Assembly (NCBI RefSeq): GCF_009765375.1
Contig: NZ_VTOK01000024.1
Span: 1-43,705 of the forward strand
DNA length: 43,705 bases
DNA from: Alteribacillus sp. YIM 98480
Lineage (GTDB): Bacteria; Bacillota; Bacilli; Bacillales; Marinococcaceae
Direction: 5' to 3'
The notes under the pieces were generated by a model that was given only the letters and a program-made list of their open reading frames with translations, had not been told where the DNA came from and made no database searches. Position 1 is the first letter of the stretch. Every line of letters starts with the position of its first letter. A program made the translations under genes and the position numbers. Below, piece by piece: positions 34,899 through 43,334 of the stretch.

Positions 34899-36263
34899 TC
34901 AATCCTTCTTTTTTGCATAACCTTCTTTATTCGTTTGTCTCGCACGAGCAATCGAGAGAGCGCTTCCGGGAACATCATCTGTTATAGTAGAACCAGCTGC
35001 CACATAAGCACCCTCACCTATTGTGACCGGGGCAATTAAGTTGGCATTACATCCGACAAAGGCACCGTCTGCAATTTTTGTAAGAAATTTATTTTCACCA
35101 TCATAGTTGACGGTTATTGAACCACAGCCTAAATTGACACTGTTTCCAACTTCAGCGTCCCCGATATAGCTAAGATGAGAAGCTTTGCTTGCTTTTCCAA
35201 AGCGGGACTTTTTAACTTCCACGAAGTTCCCTATTTTCACTTCATCATCAAGCACGGACTCTGGCCTAATATGAGCAAACGGTCCGATTTTAACATGGTT
35301 TCCAATCTCACTTTGTGCAATAACGGATTGTTTTATTTCACATTCGGATCCGATTACACTTTCCGTAATTTCTGTATGTGGACCAATTACACATTTTCTG
35401 CCTATCTTCACTGCCCCATTTAACATCGTACCCGGGTACAACACAGTGTCCTGATCAAGAATCGAATCAGCAGAAATATAGGTGTGGTCCGGGTCTATAA
35501 TGGTTACACCTTGCTTCATCCAATATTCATTAATTCTTTGTTTTAAGGCTTTTTCAGCTTTAGCAAGAGCAACTCGATCATTCACCCCTATCGTTTCGGA
35601 AAAATCAGAAGTTTGCCACGCAGATAACGTTTCGCCTTTTCTTTTTAGAATTTCTATAACATCTGGGAGATAGTACTCCCCTTGTGCGTTATTATTCCCA
35701 ACTTGTTTTAAAGCTTGAAAGAGGGTTTTATTGTCAAAGCAGTACGTTCCTGTATTTATTTCTTTTACTGTGCGTTCTTCCTCATTTGCATCCTTATGTT
35801 CAACGATTCTGGTTACTTGACCGCTTTTGTCACGAATGACACGTCCGTAACCTGTTGGATCTTCTGCTTTTGCTGTAAGAACACTCGCTTTAGCTCCTGT
35901 TTTCTCATGGTGTTCCATCAGCGACTCCATCGTTTCAGAACGGATTATGGGTGTATCTCCGCAAAGCACGACTGTTACCCCATCCTTATCCGCTAGCAAC
36001 TCCTCTGCCTGCATAACAGCATGTCCAGTTCCCAGCTGTTCTTCTTGTAACACATAAGAAACACGATCACCCAAATGCTCTTTTACTGCATCGGCACCGT
36101 GTCCTATTACCGTCACCACTTCCTGAAGTCCAGCTTGACTCACCTGGTCTGCCACATGTTCTACCATAGGCTTTCCGCATACAGGATGAAGCACTTTATA
36201 CAAATCTGATTTCATTCGTTTTCCTTGTCCTGCGGCTAAAATAACCGCGTAACGATTGCTCAT
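34899..36263 (-). CDS. glmU: bifunctional GlmU (N-acetylglucosamine-1-phosphate uridyltransferase / glucosamine-1-phosphate acetyltransferase)
   Basis: Carries out the last two steps to UDP-N-acetylglucosamine, the precursor for peptidoglycan and teichoic acids. The 454-residue protein has the nucleotidyltransferase domain (1-228, [20 protein letters not shown] at 7-26 and [10 protein letters not shown] near 100) and a left-handed beta-helix acetyltransferase domain (from about 250, isoleucine/valine-rich hexapeptide repeats, with [20 protein letters not shown] and [16 protein letters not shown]). The ATG follows GGAGGATGAATA. The frame is complete. Confidence 0.97.
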   Translation of the reverse strand: MSNRYAVILAAGQGKRMKSDLYKVLHPVCGKPMVEHVADQVSQAGLQEVVTVIGHGADAVKEHLGDRVSYVLQEEQLGTGHAVMQAEELLADKDGVTVVLCGDTPIIRSETMESLMEHHEKTGAKASVLTAKAEDPTGYGRVIRDKSGQVTRIVEHKDANEEERTVKEINTGTYCFDNKTLFQALKQVGNNNAQGEYYLPDVIEILKRKGETLSAWQTSDFSETIGVNDRVALAKAEKALKQRINEYWMKQGVTIIDPDHTYISADSILDQDTVLYPGTMLNGAVKIGRKCVIGPHTEITESVIGSECEIKQSVIAQSEIGNHVKIGPFAHIRPESVLDDEVKIGNFVEVKKSRFGKASKASHLSYIGDAEVGNSVNLGCGSITVNYDGENKFLTKIADGAFVGCNANLIAPVTIGEGAYVAAGSTITDDVPGSALSIARARQTNKEGYAKKKD

Positions 36264-36297
36264 TATTCATCCTCCAAGTATCCGGTTTTCCCTTACG

Positions 36298-36326
36298 AAT
36301 ATATCCTAAAACCCTCTTTATTTCAA
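36298..36326 (-). promoter_or_regulatory. sigma-A promoter of glmU-prs
   Basis: TTGAAA (36321-36326) and TATATT (36298-36303) lie 17 bp apart, about 35 bases upstream of the glmU ATG. Confidence 0.6.
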
Positions 36327-36529
36327 GGAAAGTCAAAAGATTATCATTACTTTACAAAACTTTCCGTTTCGCTTTGGTAACTACGGGGTATAACTATAAA
36401 TGTTTCTTCCTTCGTTTAATCTAATTATTGCGACCAAATAGTATTTTTTAGAAAAACTACGCTTGCTATCTTAATATAAGAAAAAGATAATGGCAGAGGT
36501 GTCACTGCAAAGAATTAAAAATATAGACA

Positions 36530-36620
36530 TTAGAAAAACTTGACTTACCGCCAAGTAAGTCATAGTTTTACTTATATTTTGAGCATTTAACAAAATTAAA
36601 CATTCTTAAAGTATAAAAAA
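36530..36620. repeat. ACTTGGC hairpin repeat, copy B with long tail
   Basis: ACTTGAC (36538-36544), loop TTACC, GCCAAGT (36550-36556): one arm has changed G to A but G-U pairing keeps the stem on the minus-strand RNA. The tail CTTATATTTTGAGCATTTAA...CATTCTTAAAGTATAAAAAAA resembles that of the copy at 41744-41845 and runs directly into the spoVG terminator. Confidence 0.65.
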
Positions 36621-36655
36621 ATCAGGCAGCCCAAAATAGATCAGGCCGCCTGATG
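36612..36655 (-). terminator. spoVG terminator
   Basis: On the minus strand ATCAGGCGGCC and GGCTGCCTGAT form an 11-bp stem with one G-U, followed by seven T. Confidence 0.85.
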
Positions 36656-36687
36656 GCGTAAGTATCATTGCAATATTATACCTAGTG

Positions 36688-36981
36688 CTATGAAGCGCCA
36701 GCTTCTTCATATTCAGGATTTTCAAATTCTCCCTGGCGTTTGTACTCACCCAAAACAGCAGTTTGGATTTTTTCGCGAGTATGCGATGAAATCGGGTGGG
36801 CGATGTCTCTAAATTCCCCGTCAGGCGTGCGCTTACTTGGCATAGCTACAAACAAGCCGTTATTACCATCAATCACTCTAATGTCATGTACTACAAACTC
36901 ACTATCCATCGTAATTGAAGCAATGGCTCGCATGCGTCCCTCGGTGTTCACCCGACGAAGCCTTACGTCTGTCACTTCCAT
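36688..36981 (-). CDS. spoVG: SpoVG, RNA-binding regulator
   Basis: A 97-residue protein, exactly the B. subtilis length when started at ATG 36981, which has AAGGTGGTGA upstream. The longer frame to 37029 adds 16 residues and overlaps the sigma-H promoter, so it is rejected. [20 protein letters not shown] and [20 protein letters not shown] are nearly invariant in the family. SpoVG binds RNA and DNA in several Firmicutes and affects septation and sporulation in Bacillus. It is a single-gene unit, with its own sigma-H promoter and terminator. Confidence 0.97.
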   Translation of the reverse strand: MEVTDVRLRRVNTEGRMRAIASITMDSEFVVHDIRVIDGNNGLFVAMPSKRTPDGEFRDIAHPISSHTREKIQTAVLGEYKRQGEFENPEYEEAGAS

Positions 36982-37021
36982 TCTTTCACCACCTTTTTCC
37001 AAATAAAATACTTCTGCCATA

Positions 37022-37051
37022 TAATTCAATAAACAAGCCCCCTTTTCCTTC
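37022..37051 (-). promoter_or_regulatory. sigma-H promoter of spoVG
   Basis: GAAGGAAAA (37043-37051) matches the sigma-H -35 RnAGGAwww and ATTGAATTA (37022-37030) matches the -10 RnnGAATww at every position, with a 12-bp spacer. An AT-rich block lies directly upstream. In B. subtilis spoVG is the classical sigma-H promoter. Confidence 0.85.
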
Positions 37052-37197
37052 TCTATAAACTAAAAAATATTAAAATTTTTAAATTTATTAGGAAAACAGT
37101 CCCTAAACACTAGGACCTAACATGAATGATACCTTCTCATTTAATAAAAGTTTTCTTTTTCTAATCCTTGTGCCATCCGTTTTTACTAAATTTAAGC

Positions 37198-37363
37198 AAT
37201 AAGAAAAGCGCAAGCGCATTGCTCACGAGCGACAAGTCCTGGAGGGTCGGCATATGGAAAGCTGATCCTTGCTTTCCATTGAGAAACCGAAGGAATCTCG
37301 AGCGAGTAGGCGCTTGCGCTAGACATGTAAAACACCAAATGTTTTTTTATAATTTCTTACCTT
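37198..37363. repeat. three-copy inverted-repeat element, copy 3
   Basis: Both 13-bp ends are present but the left one has one change (AGCGCAAGCGCAT). Small differences from copy 1 occur inside (GGTCGG for GGGCGG, GATCCTTGC for GATCTTTGC). The 9-bp internal hairpin is intact. The right flank TTTCTTACCTTTA runs directly into the A-run of the ridA terminator. Confidence 0.85.
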
Positions 37364-37392
37364 TAAAAAAAACCGCCAAACAGCGGTTTTTT
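37364..37392 (-). terminator. ridA terminator
   Basis: On the minus strand AAACCGC and GCGGTTT pair over a six-base loop and run into eight T. It ends the purR-ridA operon. Confidence 0.85.
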
Positions 37393-37409
37393 AGGTACAT
37401 TATTAACTT

Positions 37410-37784
37410 TTATTTTACTAGAGCGATAACTTCGATCTCTACTAGTACGTCTTTGGGGAGACGGGCAACTTCAACACAAGATCTTGCTGGCTGATGTTCA
37501 TTAAAATAATAACCGTAAATTTCATTGACAGTCGGAAAAGTATCCATGTCTTTAATAAAAACAGTAGCCTTTACTACTGTATCTAAAGAGGCACCAGCTT
37601 CTTTAAGGACTGCTTTTAAGTTATTAAATACCTGGTGAGTCTGCTCTTCAATACTGCCTTCAACAATTTCTCCTTCAGGAGTTAAAGGGATCTGTCCAGA
37701 GCTGTAAAATATATTGTTTACAACGATACCTTGGGAATAGGGTCCAATTGCTTCTGGGGCTTCTGTAGTAAAGATCTCTTTCAT
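37410..37784 (-). CDS. ridA: RidA/YabJ family enamine/imine deaminase
   Basis: Hydrolyses reactive 2-aminoacrylate-type enamines/imines released by PLP enzymes; the B. subtilis homologue YabJ was first linked to purine repression. The 124-residue protein has the family marks [12 protein letters not shown] near 28, [20 protein letters not shown] near 70, and [19 protein letters not shown] near the C-terminus, with the active-site Arg in PARSCVEVA. The ATG follows AGAGGTGA and overlaps the purR stop by four bases (ATGA), so translation is coupled. Confidence 0.96.
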   Translation of the reverse strand: MKEIFTTEAPEAIGPYSQGIVVNNIFYSSGQIPLTPEGEIVEGSIEEQTHQVFNNLKAVLKEAGASLDTVVKATVFIKDMDTFPTVNEIYGYYFNEHQPARSCVEVARLPKDVLVEIEVIALVK

Positions 37785-38623
37785 TTTTGATTCACCTCTT
37801 TTAGTTTCTTTAAAAAGTTGCCCGGAACTGCATTAACCAATTTTTGACTTTCATTCACTTCTTCAAGACGCGCAATAGACACATAATCATCCACAAGTCT
37901 TTCTTCTACATCTTCAGCTTCCACTAGCACACCGATACCCACTACATTGGCATTGAACTCTTTTAATAAATCCATCATGCCTCGTGCTGTACCGCCGGCT
38001 TTCATAAAATCATCCACAATAAGTACATTAGCACCTTCTTCTAGGCTTCTTCTAGCTAATGACATCGTTTGAATACGTTTAGCCGACCCTGAAACATAAT
38101 TAATGCTGACCATAGAGCCCTCTGTTACGCGGTGGTCCCTGCGCACAATACTAACTGGCACATCTAGATAAGAGCCAATAGCATAGGCTAAAGGTATACC
38201 TTTCATTGCTACTGTCATTACGGCATCTATCTTTTGATCTGAAAACACAGCTGCAAATAATCTGCCAATTTCATTCATCAAACGAGGGTTCCCTAGAATA
38301 TCCATCATGTATAAGTATCCACCTGGCAGCAGCCGTTCTTTATCTTCTAATTTTTTACATAATTTTTCCACAAGCAGCTTTCCTTCTTCTTCTTCCACCA
38401 TAGGAACGTATTTCACTCCGCCACTTGCTCCTGCTATTGTTAATAGGGAACCAATCCCCTGTGATTCGAATATATCTTTTACAATCGTTAAATCTTCGCT
38501 TATAGAAGATTTGGCGGATTGATATCTTTCCGAAAAATAACTCAGTGATACAAGCTGGTGGGGATGTTGTAACAAATAATAGGTCATATCTACCAACCGA
38601 CCGCTTCGTTTCAATTTTTTCAT
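37781..38623 (-). CDS. purR: pur operon repressor PurR
   Basis: Represses purine synthesis genes and is released by PRPP. The start at ATG 38623 (280 residues) sits five bases after GGAGG and gives [13 protein letters not shown], matching B. subtilis; a frame from 38635 would add only four residues. Residues 1-75 form the winged-helix DNA-binding domain ([19 protein letters not shown]). The rest is a type I phosphoribosyltransferase fold with the PRPP motif [17 protein letters not shown] near 200 and no catalytic role. Its promoter contains PurBox-like sequences, so it probably represses itself. Confidence 0.96.
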   Translation of the reverse strand: MKKLKRSGRLVDMTYYLLQHPHQLVSLSYFSERYQSAKSSISEDLTIVKDIFESQGIGSLLTIAGASGGVKYVPMVEEEEGKLLVEKLCKKLEDKERLLPGGYLYMMDILGNPRLMNEIGRLFAAVFSDQKIDAVMTVAMKGIPLAYAIGSYLDVPVSIVRRDHRVTEGSMVSINYVSGSAKRIQTMSLARRSLEEGANVLIVDDFMKAGGTARGMMDLLKEFNANVVGIGVLVEAEDVEERLVDDYVSIARLEEVNESQKLVNAVPGNFLKKLKEVNQK

Positions 38624-38636
38624 AAGCACCTCCATA

Positions 38637-38681
38637 AAATCCGAATGTTGTAATTGAAATATATCATTTTTATCCGGATTT
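38637..38681. promoter_or_regulatory. pair of PurBox-like sites at purR
   Basis: Against the PurBox pattern AWWWCCGAACWWT there is AAATCCGAATGTT on the plus strand (38637-38649) and AAATCCGGATAAA on the minus strand (38669-38681). They face each other 19 bp apart, close to the paired inverted boxes known for B. subtilis PurR. Each has two or more mismatches. Confidence 0.45.
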
Positions 38682-38687
38682 TATCAA
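38658..38687 (-). promoter_or_regulatory. sigma-A promoter of purR-ridA
   Basis: TTGATA (38682-38687) and TATATT (38658-38663) are 18 bp apart, with TGA before the -10 (extended -10). The -35 overlaps the ispE stop codon and the spacer contains a PurBox-like sequence. Confidence 0.6.
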
Positions 38688-39553
38688 GCTTCCTTATCAC
38701 TTATCAAACGGACAGCGTATACTTGATCACAAAACCCTCTCAATGCATTGTAAACCCGATGTATTCTAGATTCCTTCTTCACCAATCCGAATACAGTTGG
38801 GCCGCTTCCGCTCATTAAAGCAGCATCTACACCGGAATCAAGCATTCTTTCCTTAATACGTTTTACCTCTGGATAAAGAGGAAGAGTAACGTTTTCTAAC
38901 GAATTGAAAAGATTATTGCAAATTTCCCTGTAATCATTGCTTTCTATTGCCTTAATTATTTTTTCAGAAGCTACTTCTTTTGGTGGATTTTCTATCTTCA
39001 TACGCTGATAAATTTCTCTTGTAGAAACTCCAATAGGAGGTTTAGCTAGTATTACCCAGCACGGAGGGGGAGAAGGCAGTGGTTTAATGATTTCTCCTCT
39101 GCCTGTAGCAAGCGCGGTCCCTCCATAAACACAAAAAGAAACATCAGAGCCGATTTCTGAACCTAGAGCTGCTACATCTGCTGTAGAAAGCCCTATCTCC
39201 CATAATTCATTAAGCCCTTTTAAAACAGCTGCAGCATCGCTGCTCCCACCAGCCAAACCAGCTGCCACCGGAATATGTTTATGTATGTAAATGGAAACAC
39301 CCAGCTTAATATCATAACGGTGCTGCAAAAGAGAAGCTGCCTGATAAGCTAAATTACGTTGATCAACAGGTAAGAACCCTTCTGATAACTCTATTGTTAT
39401 TTTTCCATCTTCTCTAATCTCTAAGTCAAGACGGTCCGACAAATCGACTTGACTCATAACCATTTTCACCTCATGGTAGCCGTCATCCCTTTTATGCAGT
39501 ACATCAAGCGATAAATTAATTTTTGCTGGGGCTTTTATTGATCGTTTCACCAT
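38684..39553 (-). CDS. ispE: 4-diphosphocytidyl-2-C-methyl-D-erythritol kinase
   Basis: Fourth enzyme of the MEP isoprenoid pathway; phosphorylates the 2-hydroxyl of CDP-methylerythritol. The 289-residue GHMP kinase has the N-terminal [23 protein letters not shown], the ATP loop [20 protein letters not shown] near residue 92-111, and the C-terminal [11 protein letters not shown]. The ATG at 39553 follows AAGGAGAATAA. It stands alone: a terminator for sspF lies upstream, and purR starts at its stop. Confidence 0.96.
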   Translation of the reverse strand: MVKRSIKAPAKINLSLDVLHKRDDGYHEVKMVMSQVDLSDRLDLEIREDGKITIELSEGFLPVDQRNLAYQAASLLQHRYDIKLGVSIYIHKHIPVAAGLAGGSSDAAAVLKGLNELWEIGLSTADVAALGSEIGSDVSFCVYGGTALATGRGEIIKPLPSPPPCWVILAKPPIGVSTREIYQRMKIENPPKEVASEKIIKAIESNDYREICNNLFNSLENVTLPLYPEVKRIKERMLDSGVDAALMSGSGPTVFGLVKKESRIHRVYNALRGFCDQVYAVRLISDKEA

Positions 39554-39611
39554 TTATTCTCCTTCTCTTCCGTACATGACCATTCTTTTACCGTTCCAGT
39601 CGTTAATATCT

Positions 39612-39647
39612 CTGTACATTTTAGTCGAAATATCTGCTTATGTACAG
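39612..39647. repeat. spaced inverted repeat upstream of ispE
   Basis: CTGTACAT (39612-39619) and its exact reverse complement ATGTACAG (39640-39647) lie 20 bp apart. The gap contains AGTCGAA, one base off a Spo0A box. It may be an operator with two half-sites about three helical turns apart, centre to centre. Confidence 0.45.
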
Positions 39648-39657
39648 GCTCGAACAT

Positions 39658-39685
39658 TAGAAAACTTGACTTGCTGAAAAGTCCC
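39658..39685. repeat. degenerate copy of the ACTTGGC hairpin repeat
   Basis: TTAGAAAACTTGACTTGC is shared with the copies at 21260 and 36530, but the right arm (GCCAAGT) is reduced to AAAAGTC, so the hairpin is lost. The remnant lies close to the sspF terminator, again beside a terminator. Confidence 0.4.
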
Positions 39686-39730
39686 TTTGATAAACGTCTT
39701 AAATCATTCCTAACTATTAGATAAAAGAAG

Positions 39731-39757
39731 CAAACTCCGGGGTAGGAACCCCGGAGT
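39731..39757 (-). terminator. sspF terminator
   Basis: ACTCCGGGGT and ACCCCGGAGT make a perfect 10-bp stem with a four-base TCCT loop on the minus strand, followed by TTGCTTCTTTT. The stem is strong and the T-run broken. Confidence 0.75.
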
Positions 39758-39781
39758 GTTGAATACCTGCGATTAAAGTTG

Positions 39782-39961
39782 TTACTTTTTATTTTGGGCT
39801 AGACTCTCTTCAGCAATTTGAACGGCTCGTTTGACCATGTTACCCGCATCCCGGGATTTAATGCCTCCCCAGCCTTCCTTTTGCACTGTATCATAAAAGC
39901 CAAGCTCTTTTGCAATCTCTACTTTTAAATCATTAGACATTATACCTCGTCTTGGGCTCAA
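39782..39961 (-). CDS. sspF: small acid-soluble spore protein F
   Basis: A 59-residue alpha/beta-type small acid-soluble spore protein. These coat spore DNA and protect it from UV and heat. [20 protein letters not shown] and [20 protein letters not shown] match the SspF pattern. I place the start at TTG 39961: AAGGAG touches the ATG at 39970 directly, which is too close, but lies nine bases before the TTG, and the resulting N-terminus aligns with B. subtilis SspF. A sigma-G promoter is expected upstream (39971-40040) but I do not see a convincing one. Confidence 0.92.
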   Translation of the reverse strand: MSPRRGIMSNDLKVEIAKELGFYDTVQKEGWGGIKSRDAGNMVKRAVQIAEESLAQNKK

Positions 39962-40037
39962 ATTGTCCATCTCCTTAAAAGAAAGAATTGTAATAACATC
40001 GCAGGCATATGTATAGATTGCTCTCTAAAAGACATAA

Positions 40038-40069
40038 ATATAGCTTCCTGTCCGCAATAAACAGAAAGC
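40038..40069 (-). terminator. veg terminator
   Basis: On the minus strand GCTTTCTGT pairs with ACAGGAAGC (one G-U) over a nine-base loop, then TATATTTATG. The T-run is poor, so some read-through into sspF is possible. Confidence 0.5.
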
Positions 40070-40107
40070 CAATTTATACTGCTTTATGAACGATTTTCCA
40101 TTGATTA

Positions 40108-40359
40108 TTATGCTTGAAGTTCTTCCTCACACATAGTTAGCTGTACTGTCTTGGTGAGTACATCTGTGTAACTGTAAGAAATTCGTTCGACAGAATGCTT
40201 GTCCTTGTCTAATTTAACAATAAAGACAGAAGGATAAGTTTCTTCAAGCAAGCCGGAGCGTTCAATTGTTTTTTTACGTCCGCCGTTAGCAACGATTGTA
40301 ACCTTTTTCCCGACATTAGCATCCAGTGCTTCTTTAATTTCTATCAGCGTTTTTCCCAT
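40108..40359 (-). CDS. veg: Veg protein, biofilm-stimulating factor
   Basis: An 83-residue highly conserved Firmicute protein ([39 protein letters not shown]). In B. subtilis Veg is strongly expressed and stimulates biofilm formation by reducing SinR repression, though the biochemical activity is not settled. The domain belongs to a small beta-barrel type also found in RNA-related proteins. The ATG at 40359 has GAGGTGG about ten bases upstream. Two strong promoters precede it, in keeping with the abundant expression known for the gene. Confidence 0.95.
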   Translation of the reverse strand: MGKTLIEIKEALDANVGKKVTIVANGGRKKTIERSGLLEETYPSVFIVKLDKDKHSVERISYSYTDVLTKTVQLTMCEEELQA

Positions 40360-40387
40360 GGTTTCGGACCCACCTCACTCATATTTT

Positions 40388-40416
40388 ATTGTAGCATCCT
40401 AACTCTTCAATGTCAA
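40388..40416 (-). promoter_or_regulatory. veg promoter P1 (sigma-A)
   Basis: Perfect -35 TTGACA (40411-40416) and -10 TACAAT (40388-40393) with 17 bp between them, the same -35, spacer and -10 as the classic B. subtilis veg promoter. Confidence 0.85.
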
Positions 40417-40428
40417 ATAAAATTTTTT

Positions 40429-40458
40429 ATTATATCAATCATTTGGTTTCATTGTCAA
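40429..40458 (-). promoter_or_regulatory. veg promoter P2 (sigma-A, upstream)
   Basis: Perfect -35 TTGACA (40453-40458) and perfect -10 TATAAT (40429-40434) with an 18-bp spacer, 41 bp upstream of P1. The DNA between the two promoters is almost pure A/T. Confidence 0.75.
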
Positions 40459-40572
40459 TAACTATTGAAGAATTTATAAATTATTTAACTCACAATGTTT
40501 AGTTTACGCTAAATTTGGTTTCGTATTCCTTCTTTAAACAATAATTTCTTATTAGGAAAACCATTGTAAACG

Positions 40573-40602
40573 AAAAGACCGGTATAGCAGCACCCGGTCT
40601 TG
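40573..40602 (-). terminator. yabG terminator
   Basis: On the minus strand AAGACCGG and CCGGTCTT form an 8-bp stem over an 11-base loop, followed by TTCG. The hairpin is strong and the T-run short. Confidence 0.65.
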
Positions 40603-40610
40603 TTTTGATA

Positions 40611-41495
40611 TTATTCATCGATTTCGTTGGAGAAGGAATGGTCTTCCTTCCAAGGCAGCCCTTTACGTAAAACACCTTTTGTTTCGAGTCCTCCTAACCC
40701 TTCTTGCCCCGTTAGGGTATGGCGAATCAACTGCAGCACGCCTATGCGATCCATAAAAGGAGTTAAGCTGACTTTGGCCGCAATATACACAGGGTCGAGA
40801 GCATGTATATTTACACGTTCTGGGGAACTTGCAAAATTTGAACCGGCTTTTAACAGCCATTCAAAATAAGACTGGCAAGCTCCAGCAAATATAATAAGCT
40901 GATCAAGCTGGGGTACTACCTTTCTTGCCTCTCTAACCGTCTGTCCAAAAACCTTCGAATGCCTATAAGCCTTTAAATCGTTTTCTGCACCTCTAGAAGG
41001 AATAAACGCATCATGACCTGTGATAACCAAAATATCCGGACGTACCATGTGCAGTAATGACGCTATTTGATCGGGCATTTCCTTTTCAGGTATGTGTACA
41101 CCGTATACAGGAATTCCCAGCCGTTCATATAAAGCGGTGCATTTTGCTAAATAGTATGGATCACCATCAAGGTGAAGAACACGGCCTCGCATCTCAAAGT
41201 ACGAAGCTTTTTCTTTATATCCTTCCGTCGCTTCATGTTCATTTCTTTCTTTCATTAAACGAGCTTCCTGACGAAATAGTCTATAGCTGTATTCTTCTTT
41301 TTCTCGAGCATGTTTTTCATGTGTTCTTCTTTCTTCATCATCAACTTTTTTTAGATCTTCTAGAGGTGCATCAGCGGCCAGGCGAAGCTCCTCTCCCGCA
41401 AGCTCTGCCTTATTCTGGTCAATGGCTGTTATTCGAAAAACTATATCACAGTCATAGGAATAGCGTGCGACGAGGTCACCTACTTTAAGTTCCAC
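40611..41495 (-). CDS. yabG: sporulation-specific protease YabG
   Basis: Coat-associated cysteine protease; in B. subtilis it trims coat proteins such as SpoIVA and YeeK, and in Clostridioides it processes germination proteins. The 294-residue protein has the conserved VRPDILVITGHDAF (His161) and IIFAGACQSYFEWL (Cys207), the likely catalytic pair. The N-terminal 60 residues (LKVGDLVARYSYDCDIVFRI) form a small beta-barrel. The start is GTG 41495 after GGGGGAG. Late mother-cell expression is expected, and a possible promoter is listed separately. Confidence 0.94.
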   Translation of the reverse strand: MELKVGDLVARYSYDCDIVFRITAIDQNKAELAGEELRLAADAPLEDLKKVDDEERRTHEKHAREKEEYSYRLFRQEARLMKERNEHEATEGYKEKASYFEMRGRVLHLDGDPYYLAKCTALYERLGIPVYGVHIPEKEMPDQIASLLHMVRPDILVITGHDAFIPSRGAENDLKAYRHSKVFGQTVREARKVVPQLDQLIIFAGACQSYFEWLLKAGSNFASSPERVNIHALDPVYIAAKVSLTPFMDRIGVLQLIRHTLTGQEGLGGLETKGVLRKGLPWKEDHSFSNEIDE

Positions 41496-41578
41496 CTGCT
41501 TCTCCCCCTTCTCTCGTCACAGCCTATTCCCGATAATAAAAATGTGTGCAAAGAAATGTTGATTAATGGATTCTCATT

Positions 41579-41607
41579 TTTGTATGAAAACTTATTATGA
41601 AATAGTG
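41579..41607 (-). promoter_or_regulatory. possible mother-cell (sigma-E/sigma-K-like) promoter of yabG
   Basis: CATACAAA (41579-41586) resembles the sigma-E/K -10, and 13 bp upstream CACTATTT (41600-41607) resembles the sigma-E -35 KMATATTT. B. subtilis yabG is sigma-K dependent. The match is partial. Confidence 0.3.
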
Positions 41608-41743
41608 ATGGCTTTTTCGCAGCTAAGTAATGGTCATTTAAGCTTTTTTCTTGTGGATTAATGAGAATACCATCTAAAATATATTGTTAGTAACAGTCTT
41701 GTCTTTTTGAAGAAAGGATGATTTTTCCTGGTCAGGGCTGTGC

Positions 41744-41845
41744 GGAAAAACTTGGCTTGTCGCCAATTCCTTAATGGCGAAAGCCTTATTTTTTCTTATA
41801 CTTTAACCCTTTAATAATGTTAACCTTTCTTAAAGTACAAAAAAA
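41744..41845. repeat. ACTTGGC hairpin repeat, copy D with long tail
   Basis: CTTGGC, loop, GCCAA (41751-41766) is followed by TGGCGAAAGCC, which can pair instead with GGCT...CGCCA, giving an alternative larger hairpin. The tail CTTATACTTTAACCCTTTAA...CTTTCTTAAAGTACAAAAAAA resembles copy B and ends in the A-run of the rsmA terminator. Confidence 0.65.
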
Positions 41846-41868
41846 GCTGCCATAAAGATGACAGCCTT
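41837..41868 (-). terminator. rsmA terminator
   Basis: On the minus strand GCTGTC pairs with GGCAGC (one G-U), extended by AAAG/TTT, and is followed by seven T. It ends the rnmV-rsmA pair. Confidence 0.75.
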
Positions 41869-41884
41869 TCTGTTTCATATGGAG

Positions 41885-43334
<1,450 letters not shown>

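Larger units (their letters stand above)
36264..36687. other. spoVG-glmU intergenic region
   Basis: This 424-base gap holds the glmU promoter (36298-36326), AT-rich DNA without a gene (36330-36520), copy B of the ACTTGGC hairpin repeat (36530-36620), and the spoVG terminator (36612-36655). A small hairpin GCAG/CTGC lies at 36493-36508. Nothing else is evident. Confidence 0.55.
36982..37409. other. ridA-spoVG intergenic region
   Basis: This 428-base gap contains the spoVG leader and sigma-H promoter (37022-37051), a very AT-rich stretch just upstream of it (37060-37091, likely an UP-type element), an unassigned stretch, copy 3 of the large repeat (37198-37363), and the ridA terminator (37364-37392). 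Confidence 0.6.
41496..41884. other. rsmA-yabG intergenic region
   Basis: This 389-base gap contains the yabG promoter region (41579-41607), AT-rich unassigned DNA (41610-41735), copy D of the ACTTGGC hairpin repeat with its long tail (41744-41845), and the rsmA terminator (41837-41868). I see no gene in it. Confidence 0.55.

Noticed and set aside
36688-37029. Longer SpoVG with 16 extra N-terminal residues
   Set aside because: The upstream start lies in the sigma-H -10 element and the family begins at MEVTDVRL.
8101-37363. The three repeats as a CRISPR array
   Set aside because: The copies are 13 to 16 kb apart, about 160 bp long and not separated by short spacers.
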